A DNA stretch of 64,000 nucleotides. Origin: G013214665 sp964649815. GTDB lineage: Bacteria; Pseudomonadota; Alphaproteobacteria; Rhodobacterales; Rhodobacteraceae. Under the pieces are notes generated by a model. That model did no database searches. It saw nothing but the letters and a program-made list of their open reading frames with translations, and was not told where the DNA came from. Below, piece after piece: positions 35,314 to 43,666 of the stretch. Within the stretch, counting starts at the first letter, position 1. Each line of letters begins with the position of its first letter. The stretch is from the NCBI GenBank assembly GCA_964649815.1, contig CAZYQC010000008.1:22091-86090 (forward strand). Direction: 5' to 3'. The position numbers and the translations under genes are program-made.

Positions 35314-35700
35314 TACCTGCGGCAGAAGACATCGCCAATCCGNNNNNNNNNNNNNNNNNNNNNNNNNNNNNNNNNNNNNNNNNNNNNNNNNNNNNNNNNN
35401 NNNNNNNNNNNNNNNNNNNNNNNNNNNNNNNNNNNNNNNNNNGCGAAAGGTATCGAAAAGGTTGCGATCAAAACTCAAATCGCCCCAGCCTGGACGACGG
35501 AGTGGTTGTCAGACAAAGGGCGTGCCCGGCTCAAAGACTATGGGATCGCGCCGCCCAACCCGGCAGGCGGTCCAGACGCCTGTCCCTTGTGCAACAGCGC
35601 GCGGGTCGAGCGCATCAGCCAGTTCGGTTCTACACCATGCAAAGCGCAATGGCGCTGTTTGGACTGCTTGGAACCCTTTGATTACTTCAAATGCCTGTAA
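35307..35700 (+). CDS. paaD: PaaD, epoxidase maturation protein, split by gap
   Basis: Scaffold or maturation factor for the phenylacetyl-CoA epoxidase, related to the Fe-S assembly protein family DUF59/SufT with an added Cys-rich tail. Only 12 residues precede the gap (start MVIPAAEDIANP); after it the frame reads KVAIKTQIAPAWTTEWLS, then CPLCNSARVERI and CRCLDC-like WRCLDCLEPFDYFKCL, giving CXXC...C...CXXC...C, a probable zinc or Fe-S site. The two parts are in different frames only because the gap length is arbitrary; 97 of about 160-170 residues are visible, so about 200 bases are missing. ATG 35307 overlaps paaC by seven bases; GTG 35310 (GTGA overlap) is an alternative. Confidence 0.88.
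35343..35442. other. 100-N assembly gap
   Basis: Exactly 100 unresolved bases inside paaD. The missing DUF59 core suggests a true length near 200. Confidence 0.97.
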
Positions 35701-35710
35701 GGAGACAAAG

Positions 35711-36061
35711 ATGAGTTTCGCCACGCCAACTGCTGCTGTTGAGGCCTATATCGAGGGCACTCGGACACGTAACATAGCGCTTCTTAAGTCGGTTTTTGCC
35801 GATGGCGCGGTCATGACCGGATATCTGGGACCCGACCTTTTGCACGGCGGACCCGAGCCGTTCTACGGAGCGTTAGAAGCAAACGAGGTCGGCGACGACT
35901 ATGCGTCAAACATCGTCAGTGTCGCGGAAGAAGGCCAGATCGCGACCGCGCACATCACAGAAGACAACCTTTTGGGGATGAGCTTTAGCAACCATTTTCA
36001 GCTGATCCAGACGCCTGATCAGGGTTGGAAAATCAGCGCGAAGCTGTTTCGACACGGCTGA
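35711..36061 (+). CDS. NTF2-like (putative lumazine-binding/SnoaL type) protein inside paa operon
   Basis: Small cytoplasmic protein of 116 residues with the cystatin-like alpha+beta pattern of the NTF2 superfamily: helix ATPTAAVEAYIEGTRTRNIA, LKSVFADGAVMTGYLG, HGGPEPFYGALE, ATAHITEDNLLGMSFSNHFQ, and the final strand QGWKISAKLF. Such proteins may be enzymes (isomerases, cyclases, dehydratases) or binding proteins. ATG 35711 follows an AAGGAGACAAAG site ten bases after paaD; paaE starts four bases after its stop. No member of this family belongs to the textbook paa set, so a role in handling the unstable epoxide or a related metabolite is possible but unproven. Confidence 0.82.
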   Translation: MSFATPTAAVEAYIEGTRTRNIALLKSVFADGAVMTGYLGPDLLHGGPEPFYGALEANEVGDDYASNIVSVAEEGQIATAHITEDNLLGMSFSNHFQLIQTPDQGWKISAKLFRHG

Positions 36062-36064
36062 GAA

Positions 36065-37126
36065 ATGGCGTTTCACGAGCTGGTTGTCACAAACATTCAC
36101 CGCACAATCCGTGACGCGGTGGTTTTGACGCTGAAACCAAAAGAAAAAGCTGCGTTCGCGTTCACGCAAGGCCAGTATCTGACGTTCCGGCGTGATTTCG
36201 ACGGAACCGAAATTCGGCGGAACTATTCGATTTGTGCTGGCCTGGACGACGGTGTTTTGCAAGTGGGCATCAAAAAGGTCGAAGGCGGGGCGTTTTCATC
36301 TTTTGCGAATACAGAGCTGCAGGTCGGCGATGTCCTTGAGGCGATGCCGCCCAAAGGTAATTTCTTTACCAAGATCGAACCGGCGGCTGCCAAATCCTAC
36401 CTTGGCTTTGCGGGCGGATCGGGCATCACGCCGGTTTTGTCTATTCTGAAAACTGTCCTTCAGCGCGAACCAGCCAGCCGTTTTACGCTTGTCTACGCAA
36501 ATCGAGCGGTCAACACGATCATGTTTCGCGAAGAACTCGAAGACCTCAAAAACAGGTTTATGGGTCGCTTGACGATCATCCACGTCTTGGAAACAGGCCA
36601 GGACATCGACCTTTTCTCGGGCCGCGTCGATAGCGAAAAGTGCGAAGGGCTCTTTGATACGTGGATCAATGTCACCGATATGGACACCGCGTTTATCTGC
36701 GGCCCCGAGCCCATGATGCTTACCATCGCGGCAGCGCTCAAAGCGCATGGAATGGCTAACGAGGATATCAAGTTCGAACTCTTCGGTGCAGGTCAGCAGG
36801 GCCGCGTGGCGCAAGCCAAAATGGCAGAGCGGGCAAAGGATCAAGGCGGTACGCAAGCTCAGGTCATTATTGATGGCACGGGCCACGCTTTCGATATGAG
36901 CAAGGGTCAATCTGTTCTTGATGCGGCTTTGGCACAAAATCTGGACGCGCCGTTTGCGTGCAAGGCAGGTGTCTGTTCGACCTGCAAGGCCAAGGTTCTG
37001 GAAGGCGAATACGAGATGCTCTCGAACCATGCCCTCGAAGACTACGAAGTCGAACGTGGCTTTGTACTGACCTGCCAGTGCTATCCGTTGTCGGACAAAT
37101 TGACCGTCGACTACGACCAACATTAA
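36065..37126 (+). CDS. paaE: Phenylacetyl-CoA epoxidase reductase subunit E
   Basis: Electron-transfer subunit, 353 residues, that passes electrons from NAD(P)H through FAD and a plant-type [2Fe-2S] cluster to the di-iron centre of PaaA. Seen: FAD-binding RRNYSICAGLDDG (RxYS motif), LGFAGGSGITPVLSIL for the nucleotide, FICGPEPMM, and the C-terminal ferredoxin domain with CKAGVCSTCKAKV and a distal Cys in VLTCQCYP, giving the CX4CX2C...C pattern. Domains run FAD (1-105), NAD(P) (110-235), ferredoxin (265-353). All cofactors sites look intact. Confidence 0.95.
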   Translation: MAFHELVVTNIHRTIRDAVVLTLKPKEKAAFAFTQGQYLTFRRDFDGTEIRRNYSICAGLDDGVLQVGIKKVEGGAFSSFANTELQVGDVLEAMPPKGNFFTKIEPAAAKSYLGFAGGSGITPVLSILKTVLQREPASRFTLVYANRAVNTIMFREELEDLKNRFMGRLTIIHVLETGQDIDLFSGRVDSEKCEGLFDTWINVTDMDTAFICGPEPMMLTIAAALKAHGMANEDIKFELFGAGQQGRVAQAKMAERAKDQGGTQAQVIIDGTGHAFDMSKGQSVLDAALAQNLDAPFACKAGVCSTCKAKVLEGEYEMLSNHALEDYEVERGFVLTCQCYPLSDKLTVDYDQH

Positions 37127-37137
37127 GCGAGACCAAT

Positions 37138-39177
37138 ATGCCTGACGGAGCTTTGAACGCGGTAAATTCCTATGCGATGGGCGCTTGGGTGCCGCCCGGC
37201 CCCGGCGCACGCACCATTCATAGCGCCGTAACCGGCCAAGCCATCGCATCCGCCGGCAATGACGTGTTGGATATTACGGGCATGCGGGCCTATGCGAGAG
37301 CGAACGGCGCCCCTGCACTGCGCGCGATGTCCTTCCACGATCGAGCGCGCATGCTAAAGGCCTTGGCGCTTTATCTGCGCGAGCATCGCGAAGAGCTATA
37401 CGAGCTGAGCTATGATACCGGCGCGACATTGTCGGATCACAAGATTGACGTCGACGGTGGAATTGGCACGGTTCAAGTCTATGCCTCCAAAGCACGGAGA
37501 GAGCTTCCAGACGGGCACGTATGGCTTGATGGCGCGCCAGAACAACTGGGGCGCGCAGGCCAATTCTTTGGGCAGCATGTTCTAACGCCGCTGCGGGGCA
37601 CGGCTGTGCACATCAACGCGTTCAACTTTCCCGTTTGGGGCATGCTTGAAAAGCTCGCCCCGACGTTGTTGGCGGGCATGCCCGCGATCATTAAACCCGC
37701 AACCGCCACATCATATGTGACCGAGGCTTGTGTGCGCTTGATTGTTCAAAGTGAATGTTTGCCTGAAGGAGCCATTCAACTGATCGCAGGCAACGTCGGC
37801 AACCTGTTGGATACGCTGGACTGCCAAGACGTTGTGACATTCACAGGCTCCGCAGCGACGGCAAATGCGATGCGTGCGACCCCCAATCTATTGCGAAACT
37901 CGGTGCGCTTTACTGCGGAACAAGACAGCCTGAATGCAACACTGCTCGGTCCAGACGTTACGCCCAGCGAACCAGAGTTTGACGTTTTTGTCTCTGAAGT
38001 GGTGCGTGAGATGACCGTGAAAGCCGGTCAAAAATGCACCGCAATCCGGCGGATACTGGTGCCCGAGGCACATACAAAACCACTGATTGAGGCGGTTGAA
38101 GCGAGGCTGAAAAGCATCGTTATCGGCGATCCAAGAAACAAGGCCACGCAAATGGGCGCGCTTGTCTCGCTCGCTCAGCGCGATGACGTTTTGGACAAGG
38201 CGCGTATGATCGCGCAAGAAGCGACGCGCATTGTAGGCGATCCAGATAATTTCTCGGTCCAAGGTGCTGATCGCGAACAAGGGGCTTTTGTTCCGCCGAT
38301 GCTGTTCCACTGCGCGGATCCCAAAGCCGCAAAGCTGGTACACGAAGTCGAAGCCTTCGGGCCCGTCGCCACTGTGATGCCGTACGAGACGCTCTCGGGC
38401 GGGATTGAGCTTATGAACAAGGGCGGCGGATCGCTGGTCGCGTCCGTTGTAACCAACGATCCGTCAGTCGCTCGCAGCGTGGTGTCCGATGCTGGAGCGT
38501 TCCACGGAAGGCTATTTTTCAACAACGCAACGTCAGCACCCGAAGCCACAGGCCACGGTGCACCCCTGCCGCATATGGTGCATGGCGGGCCGGGTCGCGC
38601 TGGCGGAGGCGAAGAATTGGGCGGCATCCGTGCCGTCAAACACTTTATGCAACGCACTGCTATTCAGGGCAGCCCGGATTTGCTGACTGCAATCGGTGAA
38701 CGCTGGGTGCCTGGCGGGCAAGAGCTTTCGGCTCAGGCCCATCCATTTACGCGATCCTTCAATGATTTGGCGTTGGGCGAGACTTTGTGCACCGACAGCC
38801 GCGAAATCACGATGGAAGACATTGAACACTTTGCCCATTTCACCGGCGATACTTTCTATGCCCACATGGATGAAGAGGCCGCCCGCGCCAATCCGTTTTT
38901 CCCGGGCCGCGTCGCGCATGGGTACTTGTTGCTTAGCTTTGCAGCTGGCCTCTTTGTGCAGCCAGATCCCGGCCCCGTTCTCGCCAACACTGGCCTGGAT
39001 GCCTTGCGGTTTATGAAGCCCGTGCAAGCGGGCGACAGCATCAAGGTGCGCTTGACCGTGAAAGCGAAAACTCCGCGAAACGAAGAATATGGCGAAGTGC
39101 GTTGGCATGTTACGCTGACAAATCAAGACAGTGACACAGTCGCTGAATATGAACTACTAACGATGAATGCCTTCTGA
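37138..39177 (+). CDS. paaZ: PaaZ bifunctional oxepin-CoA hydrolase/aldehyde dehydrogenase
   Basis: Ring-cleavage enzyme of the phenylacetate pathway, 679 residues (usual length). The C-terminal MaoC-type hydratase (about 535-679) opens oxepin-CoA; the N-terminal dehydrogenase (1-520) oxidises the resulting semialdehyde with NADP+. Seen: HINAFNFPVWGMLEKLAP, FTGSAATANAM, the dehydrogenase Cys in KAGQKCTAIRRI, HGGPGRAGGGEELGG, and in the hydratase TGDTFYAHMDEEAA with FPGRVAHGYLLLS (Asp and His of the hot-dog fold). Both sites look complete. ATG 37138 is 11 bases after paaE and within the correct domain start; its last 11 bases overlap paaX. Confidence 0.95.
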   Translation: MPDGALNAVNSYAMGAWVPPGPGARTIHSAVTGQAIASAGNDVLDITGMRAYARANGAPALRAMSFHDRARMLKALALYLREHREELYELSYDTGATLSDHKIDVDGGIGTVQVYASKARRELPDGHVWLDGAPEQLGRAGQFFGQHVLTPLRGTAVHINAFNFPVWGMLEKLAPTLLAGMPAIIKPATATSYVTEACVRLIVQSECLPEGAIQLIAGNVGNLLDTLDCQDVVTFTGSAATANAMRATPNLLRNSVRFTAEQDSLNATLLGPDVTPSEPEFDVFVSEVVREMTVKAGQKCTAIRRILVPEAHTKPLIEAVEARLKSIVIGDPRNKATQMGALVSLAQRDDVLDKARMIAQEATRIVGDPDNFSVQGADREQGAFVPPMLFHCADPKAAKLVHEVEAFGPVATVMPYETLSGGIELMNKGGGSLVASVVTNDPSVARSVVSDAGAFHGRLFFNNATSAPEATGHGAPLPHMVHGGPGRAGGGEELGGIRAVKHFMQRTAIQGSPDLLTAIGERWVPGGQELSAQAHPFTRSFNDLALGETLCTDSREITMEDIEHFAHFTGDTFYAHMDEEAARANPFFPGRVAHGYLLLSFAAGLFVQPDPGPVLANTGLDALRFMKPVQAGDSIKVRLTVKAKTPRNEEYGEVRWHVTLTNQDSDTVAEYELLTMNAF

Positions 39178-39931
39178 GCCGTATCTCCACGCCATCGACT
39201 GCCTGACGCAACTCGGCCCGCAAAGAGCCTGGTCACTGGTGGTGACCGTTTTCGGGGACATGGCGCAGGCGCGGGATCAATCGCTGGCTGGCCCCACGCT
39301 GTCCCTGTTGATGACTGATATGAAGGTCAAACCAGATGCGCTGAGGGTTGCTTTGCACCGGTTGCGGGCCGACGGTTGGATAACCTCGCAGAAAAACGGC
39401 AGAACAAGCCGCCATGCGCTGTCCGAGAAAGGCCGTCGCGAAAGTCAGGTCGCAACACCAGTCATTTACCGTCGGCCAGAGGACATGCCGTCATCGTGGC
39501 ATGCGATTTTATTGCCCGATGCAGACAGCGAGAACCGGACGCAGCTCTTGGCGAAAGGCTATGTGCCTGTGTCACCGCGTCTTTTTGTTGGGTCTGACCT
39601 CTCTCGCCCACCGAAAGACGCCTTGGTCCTTGAGCCGACGGTCGTGCCAGCCTGGGTCAAAAGCCAACTTCAGGACGAAAGCGTCGCGCGGGAATACGAA
39701 ACGTTGCACACGGCCCTATTGGACGTGCAGACAGCCCTGACAGAGCTGTCTGAACCGTCAGATATCCAAATCGCTGTCTTACGCTGTCTGATTGTTCACA
39801 ATTGGCGGAGACTGGTTCTTAAACATCCTGCTTTACCGAAATCCCTCTATCCAACTGAGCACAAAGGAACAGCCTGCCGGTCGCTGGTTATGGATCTTCT
39901 GGACAGCCTCCCACGTCCGACCTTGGCATAG
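39167..39931 (+). CDS. paaX: PaaX family transcriptional regulator
   Basis: Repressor of the paa genes, released by phenylacetyl-CoA in characterised homologues; 254 residues. Seen: winged-helix region DMKVKPDALRVALHRLRADG (about residues 47-66) with SQKNGRTSRHALSEKGR as wing, and the C-terminal PaaX domain with VHNWRRLVLKHPALPKSLYP, the family's diagnostic end. It starts inside the last codons of paaZ (11-base overlap) and is therefore made with the operon it should control. The 13-bp dyad at 31968-32015 is its likely site. Confidence 0.88.
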   Translation: MPSEPYLHAIDCLTQLGPQRAWSLVVTVFGDMAQARDQSLAGPTLSLLMTDMKVKPDALRVALHRLRADGWITSQKNGRTSRHALSEKGRRESQVATPVIYRRPEDMPSSWHAILLPDADSENRTQLLAKGYVPVSPRLFVGSDLSRPPKDALVLEPTVVPAWVKSQLQDESVAREYETLHTALLDVQTALTELSEPSDIQIAVLRCLIVHNWRRLVLKHPALPKSLYPTEHKGTACRSLVMDLLDSLPRPTLA

Positions 39932-39963
39932 CTTTGCCATTCTCGCGTCGATCCGCTTTTCCC

Positions 39964-39979
39964 GCCTGACAGGTCAGGC
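39964..39979. repeat. Short perfect palindrome before rnd
   Basis: GCCTGAC-AG-GTCAGGC, two 7-base arms with a two-base centre, ending 12 bases before the rnd start. The centre is too short for a normal RNA hairpin loop, so a DNA-binding site is more natural; it could equally be chance. Confidence 0.3.
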
Positions 39980-39991
39980 TATAGCACTGCC

Positions 39992-40606
39992 ATGACAAAC
40001 TATCTGCACCACGCTGATCTACCCGATGATCTGGACCTTGGCCCCGAGGTCGCGATCGATTGCGAAACGATGGGATTGCACCCACACCGAGACAGGCTGT
40101 GCGTTGTCCAGCTGTCTTCGGGCAATGGCGACGCACATGTTGTTCAGATCAAACAGGGCCAGACCACCGCACCCAATCTGACCAAGATGCTGTCCGACCC
40201 AAATGTCCTAAAGCTCTTTCATTTTGGCCGGTTTGATATTGCGGTTATGTATCACGCCTTTGGTGCTGTAACCGCGCCCGTGTATTGCACTAAGATCGCC
40301 AGCCGTTTGGTCCGAACATATACGGATCGTCATGGTCTCAAGAACCTGCTGCAAGAGATGCTGAACATTGACATCTCAAAACAGCAACAATCGAGCGATT
40401 GGGGCGCGGATACACTGACCGAGGCGCAAGTCGAATACGCTGCCTCGGACGTGCTGTACCTGCACCGCCTACGCGATGAGTTGAACGTGCGACTGCAACG
40501 CGAAGGCCGTTTAGAAATGGCGCAAGCCTGTTTTGATTTCCTGCCGATGCGGGCGCAGCTTGATTTGGCAGGCTGGCCTGACACGGACATCTTCGCACAT
40601 TCATGA
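39992..40606 (+). CDS. rnd: Ribonuclease D (short form)
   Basis: 3'-5' exoribonuclease of the DEDDy group, 204 residues; acts in tRNA 3' maturation and RNA turnover. Seen: Exo I VAIDCETMGLHPHRDRL (Asp, Glu), Exo II FGRFDIAVMYHAF, and Exo III AEVEYAASDV-like AQVEYAASDVLYLHRL (Tyr and Asp). It lacks the HRDC domains of the roughly 375-residue enterobacterial enzyme; the short form is usual in alphaproteobacteria. Its stop overlaps the next start by ATGA. The order rnd-kdsD-lptC-lptA-lptB is the standard one for this group. Confidence 0.9.
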   Translation: MTNYLHHADLPDDLDLGPEVAIDCETMGLHPHRDRLCVVQLSSGNGDAHVVQIKQGQTTAPNLTKMLSDPNVLKLFHFGRFDIAVMYHAFGAVTAPVYCTKIASRLVRTYTDRHGLKNLLQEMLNIDISKQQQSSDWGADTLTEAQVEYAASDVLYLHRLRDELNVRLQREGRLEMAQACFDFLPMRAQLDLAGWPDTDIFAHS

Positions 40607-41571
40607 CCCAATCGGCGTTACAATCAACCGCGCTTCGCGTGATCCAAGCCGAGCAATCCGCGCTTGGTGCTTTGGCTGAAACGCTTGGCCCGTCTTTTGA
40701 TCAGGCGGTTGAAACGCTTTTGTCCTGCCAAGGTCGCATTATCGTCACCGGTATCGGGAAATCTGGCCACATCGCACGCAAGATCGCCGCAACCTTGGCC
40801 AGCACAGGGTCGCCTGCGCAATTCGTGCACCCCGCCGAAGCAAGCCACGGCGATTTGGGGATGATCACGACGACAGACGCCGTCCTGGCCCTTTCAAATT
40901 CCGGCGAAGCGCCTGAGCTGGCCAACTTGCTTAGGTTCGCGCGACGCTTTGGTATTCCACTGATCGGAATGACCAGCCGACCAGAAAGCAGCCTGGCCAA
41001 ACAATCGGATATCGTTCTTCAATTGCCAAACGTCGGCGAGGCCTGCGGCACCGGCATCGTACCAACATCATCAACGACGATGACATTGGCGCTTGGCGAT
41101 GCACTGGCCGTTGCCTTGATGGAACATCGCGCATTTACCGCCGATCATTTTCGCGAGTTTCACCCAGGCGGGAAGCTGGGCGCTCAACTCAGCCGCGTCT
41201 CGGATCTGATGCATACGGGCGCCTCCTTGCCGCTTGTCAAAACGGGCACGCAGATGCCCGACGCCCTGCTAGAGATGAGCGAGAAGGGCTTTGGGGTTGT
41301 CGGTGTGACAGACGCCAAGGGTGCGCTGATCGGGATCGTCACCGACGGAGATTTGCGCAGAAATATGCAGGGCCTGCTGGACCGCACCGTTGATGACGTG
41401 ATGACCAAAAGCCCAAGGACGATCGCACCCGGCGACATGGCGGAAACGGCTGTCGGAGTTATGACGATGCCGTCGCCTCGCATCACCTGCTTGTTTGTCG
41501 TGGCAGAAGACGATCCAGCGCCACTGGGGTTGATCCACATTCACGACTGTCTGCGCGTGGGGCTGGGATAG
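40603..41571 (+). CDS. kdsD: Arabinose-5-phosphate isomerase (KdsD/KpsF/GutQ)
   Basis: Interconverts ribulose-5-phosphate and arabinose-5-phosphate, the first step toward Kdo for the LPS core; 322 residues, cytoplasmic. Seen: SIS domain with TGIGKSGHIARKIAATLAST, FVHPAEASHGDLGMI and LALSNSGEAPELANLL, then EFHPGGKLGAQLSRVSDLM and two CBS domains (about 205-322) including VGVTDAKGALIGIVTDGDLR. Eight bases before lptC. Together with kdsB at 53155-53955 it covers two steps of Kdo activation in this window. Confidence 0.95.
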   Translation: MTQSALQSTALRVIQAEQSALGALAETLGPSFDQAVETLLSCQGRIIVTGIGKSGHIARKIAATLASTGSPAQFVHPAEASHGDLGMITTTDAVLALSNSGEAPELANLLRFARRFGIPLIGMTSRPESSLAKQSDIVLQLPNVGEACGTGIVPTSSTTMTLALGDALAVALMEHRAFTADHFREFHPGGKLGAQLSRVSDLMHTGASLPLVKTGTQMPDALLEMSEKGFGVVGVTDAKGALIGIVTDGDLRRNMQGLLDRTVDDVMTKSPRTIAPGDMAETAVGVMTMPSPRITCLFVVAEDDPAPLGLIHIHDCLRVGLG

Positions 41572-41579
41572 GTGGTGGT

Positions 41580-42182
41580 ATGGCAGTCGATCGGTATTCG
41601 CGGTTTGTCAGCATCAGCAAGGTCGCCCTACCGCTGATCGCTTTGATCTTGCTGAGCACAGTGTTCTTGTTGTCGCGGAACGCGGACCCCATCTCGACCA
41701 TTCCATTCGCCGAAAGCGACTTAAAGCAACGGCTGGCTGACCAGGTGATCACTGGCCCCGTGTTCGCAGGTCTGAACGCCACCGGTGACGAAATGGTCGT
41801 CGAAGCCGAAACGCTCAGAGCAGCTGGGGAAAACGAACAAGAGGCGGACTATCTGCAAATCGACTTCCAACTGGCCAACGGAACCACAGTTGTCCTGACC
41901 TCCCAAGATGGGAGGGTCAACATCCTGAAACGAGAAGCGATTCTGGAAAAGGACGTTCTGTTTCGAACGTCCAAGGGCACAACATTCGCCACCGAAGCTT
42001 TGATCGCGCAGATGGAACCACTTAGCGTTGTATCACCAGGCGCAATTTCCGGCAGAAGCCCCTTTGGCACTTTGAACGCCGGTAGCATGCGGTTGGAAAC
42101 AGCCGCGGAAACTGGTAAACGCCTTCTTGTTTTTTCAAATGGTGTTCGGGTGGTGTATCAACCGGAAACCGCAAACGAATGA
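41580..42182 (+). CDS. lptC: LPS export protein LptC
   Basis: Single-pass inner-membrane protein, 200 residues, of the LptC/YrbK family; its periplasmic beta-jellyroll passes LPS from LptBFG to LptA. Seen: N-terminal helix KVALPLIALILLSTVFLLS (about 12-30), then a beta-rich region with LQIDFQLANGTTVVLTSQDG and a late NAGSMRLETAAETGKRLLVF. Sequence is divergent as usual for the family; gene order makes the call firm. Overlaps lptA by four bases. Confidence 0.9.
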   Translation: MAVDRYSRFVSISKVALPLIALILLSTVFLLSRNADPISTIPFAESDLKQRLADQVITGPVFAGLNATGDEMVVEAETLRAAGENEQEADYLQIDFQLANGTTVVLTSQDGRVNILKREAILEKDVLFRTSKGTTFATEALIAQMEPLSVVSPGAISGRSPFGTLNAGSMRLETAAETGKRLLVFSNGVRVVYQPETANE

Positions 42183-42679
42183 TGGCAGGTTCCGTGGCAA
42201 TTCTACGCCTGATCCTTTTTGTCGGAGCAAGCCTCCTGGCTGTGCAAGTGGCAGCGCAGGGGACGAACCTTGCCTTTGGTGCCAAGCCACAGGACACGTC
42301 CCAACCTGTCGAAGCGAATTCGGATGAGCTTTATATCGACGAAAGCACCGGAACCGCGGTCTTTACCGGAAATGTTGTGATCATTCAGGGCGCCATGCGT
42401 TTGGCAGCCAACCGGGTCGAAGTCATCTACGTGCAAGAGCGCGAGGAGATCGACCGCATGGAAGCAACAGGAGGCGTGACGATCGTTTCGGGCAACGACG
42501 CGGCCGAGGCAGGAGCCGCCGTGTACAACTTGTCTGATCAGACCATCGTCATGACCGGCGATGTACTAATGACCCAAGGCGCCCAGGTGCTGAGCGGCGA
42601 GAAACTTGTCATCCGACTTGATGAAGGAACCGCCAACATGTCGGGACGGGTTAGGACCGTCCTGCAAAATGGCGACTAA
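42179..42679 (+). CDS. lptA: LPS transport periplasmic protein LptA
   Basis: Periplasmic OstA-domain protein, 166 residues, forming the filament that carries LPS across the periplasm. Seen: signal peptide with LRLILFVGASLLAVQVAAQ (cleavage about residue 26), ANSDELYIDESTGTAVFTGN (OstA core start), MEATGGVTIVSGNDAAEAG and LVIRLDEGTANMSGRV. Overlaps lptC by ATGA and its last 11 bases overlap lptB. Confidence 0.92.
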   Translation: MMAGSVAILRLILFVGASLLAVQVAAQGTNLAFGAKPQDTSQPVEANSDELYIDESTGTAVFTGNVVIIQGAMRLAANRVEVIYVQEREEIDRMEATGGVTIVSGNDAAEAGAAVYNLSDQTIVMTGDVLMTQGAQVLSGEKLVIRLDEGTANMSGRVRTVLQNGD

Positions 42680-43436
42680 AGTGGAATCCAGGCTTCATCT
42701 CACGGATGGGGGTCAAGGCCTCGACATCCAGAACCTTCGGAAGTCTTACCGCAAAAAGGTCGTGATCCGCGATTTCTCTATGTACCTGCAGCGTGGCGAA
42801 GTGGTTGCTTTGCTTGGGCCGAACGGGTCGGGGAAAACCACCACATTTTACTCTGTCGCCGGTTTGGTCATGCCAGAAGGCGGTCGCGTGACCGTTGACG
42901 GGATCGACGTCACCGCAATGCCGATGTATCGCCGCGCCCAATTGGGCATTGGGTACCTGCCGCAGGAAATGAGCATCTTTCGCGGGTTGAGCGTGCAAGA
43001 CAACATCTCGGCCATCCTCGATATAACCGAACCCAACCGCCTCAAACGAAGAGAACGGTTGGAAGAGCTGCTCAGCGAGTTTTCGATAGAACACCTGCGT
43101 CGGGCGCCCGCACTTGCCTTGTCTGGCGGTGAACGCAGACGTGTGGAAATTGCACGATGCCTCGCAGCACGACCGAAATACTTGCTATTGGACGAACCTT
43201 TTGCGGGCGTGGATCCAATTTCCGTCGGCGACATTCGCGGCCTTGTCGCAGATTTGAAAAACCGTGGAATTGGCGTGTTGATCACGGATCACAACGTGCG
43301 TGAAACACTCGATATCGTGGATCGGGCCTACATCCTGCATGATGGGCGCGTGATCATGTCCGGCACACCACAAGATGTTGTGCAGAACGAAAACGTTCGG
43401 CGCGTCTATCTGGGCGACAACTTTCGCATTTCGTGA
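42669..43436 (+). CDS. lptB: LPS export ABC transporter ATPase LptB
   Basis: Cytoplasmic ATPase, 255 residues, that powers LPS extraction with LptFG. Seen: Walker A LLGPNGSGKTTTFY, Q-loop GIGYLPQEMSIF, signature LSGGERRRVEIARCLA, Walker B YLLLDEPFAGVDP and H-loop ITDHNVRETLDI. ATG 42669 is taken because family homology begins at DIQNLRKSYRKK; an earlier in-frame start would lie deep in lptA. A long imperfect hairpin follows directly after the stop. Confidence 0.95.
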   Translation: MATKVESRLHLTDGGQGLDIQNLRKSYRKKVVIRDFSMYLQRGEVVALLGPNGSGKTTTFYSVAGLVMPEGGRVTVDGIDVTAMPMYRRAQLGIGYLPQEMSIFRGLSVQDNISAILDITEPNRLKRRERLEELLSEFSIEHLRRAPALALSGGERRRVEIARCLAARPKYLLLDEPFAGVDPISVGDIRGLVADLKNRGIGVLITDHNVRETLDIVDRAYILHDGRVIMSGTPQDVVQNENVRRVYLGDNFRIS

Positions 43437-43441
43437 TTTTC

Positions 43442-43490
43442 CCGCATTCCGGGTGTCCGCTTTTCGTTGACAGAGGCGCCCAGAATGCGG
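43442..43490 (+). terminator. Imperfect 16-bp stem-loop after lptB
   Basis: 43442-43457 pairs with 43475-43490 with one C-A mismatch and two G-U wobbles around a 17-base loop, starting six bases after the lptB stop. The wobbles only pair on the plus strand, so it is an RNA element of the lpt transcript. With no U-tract it may be a terminator or a processing/stability structure ahead of hpf. Confidence 0.5.
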
Positions 43491-43666
43491 TGACATAAGG
43501 TATGGCGTCCCTGACGATCTTGATTTCACTCAGCCCGACCTTTGCAGACCGGCAAAGTCATTTCGTAGATCATCTCAACGCCCCGTCCGACGCGCAAAAT
43601 TAACCTTCGCAGGTCAAACCAGACCTGCGACCAAAAAGCATGCGCATGAATAAGAAGGAGACGTGA

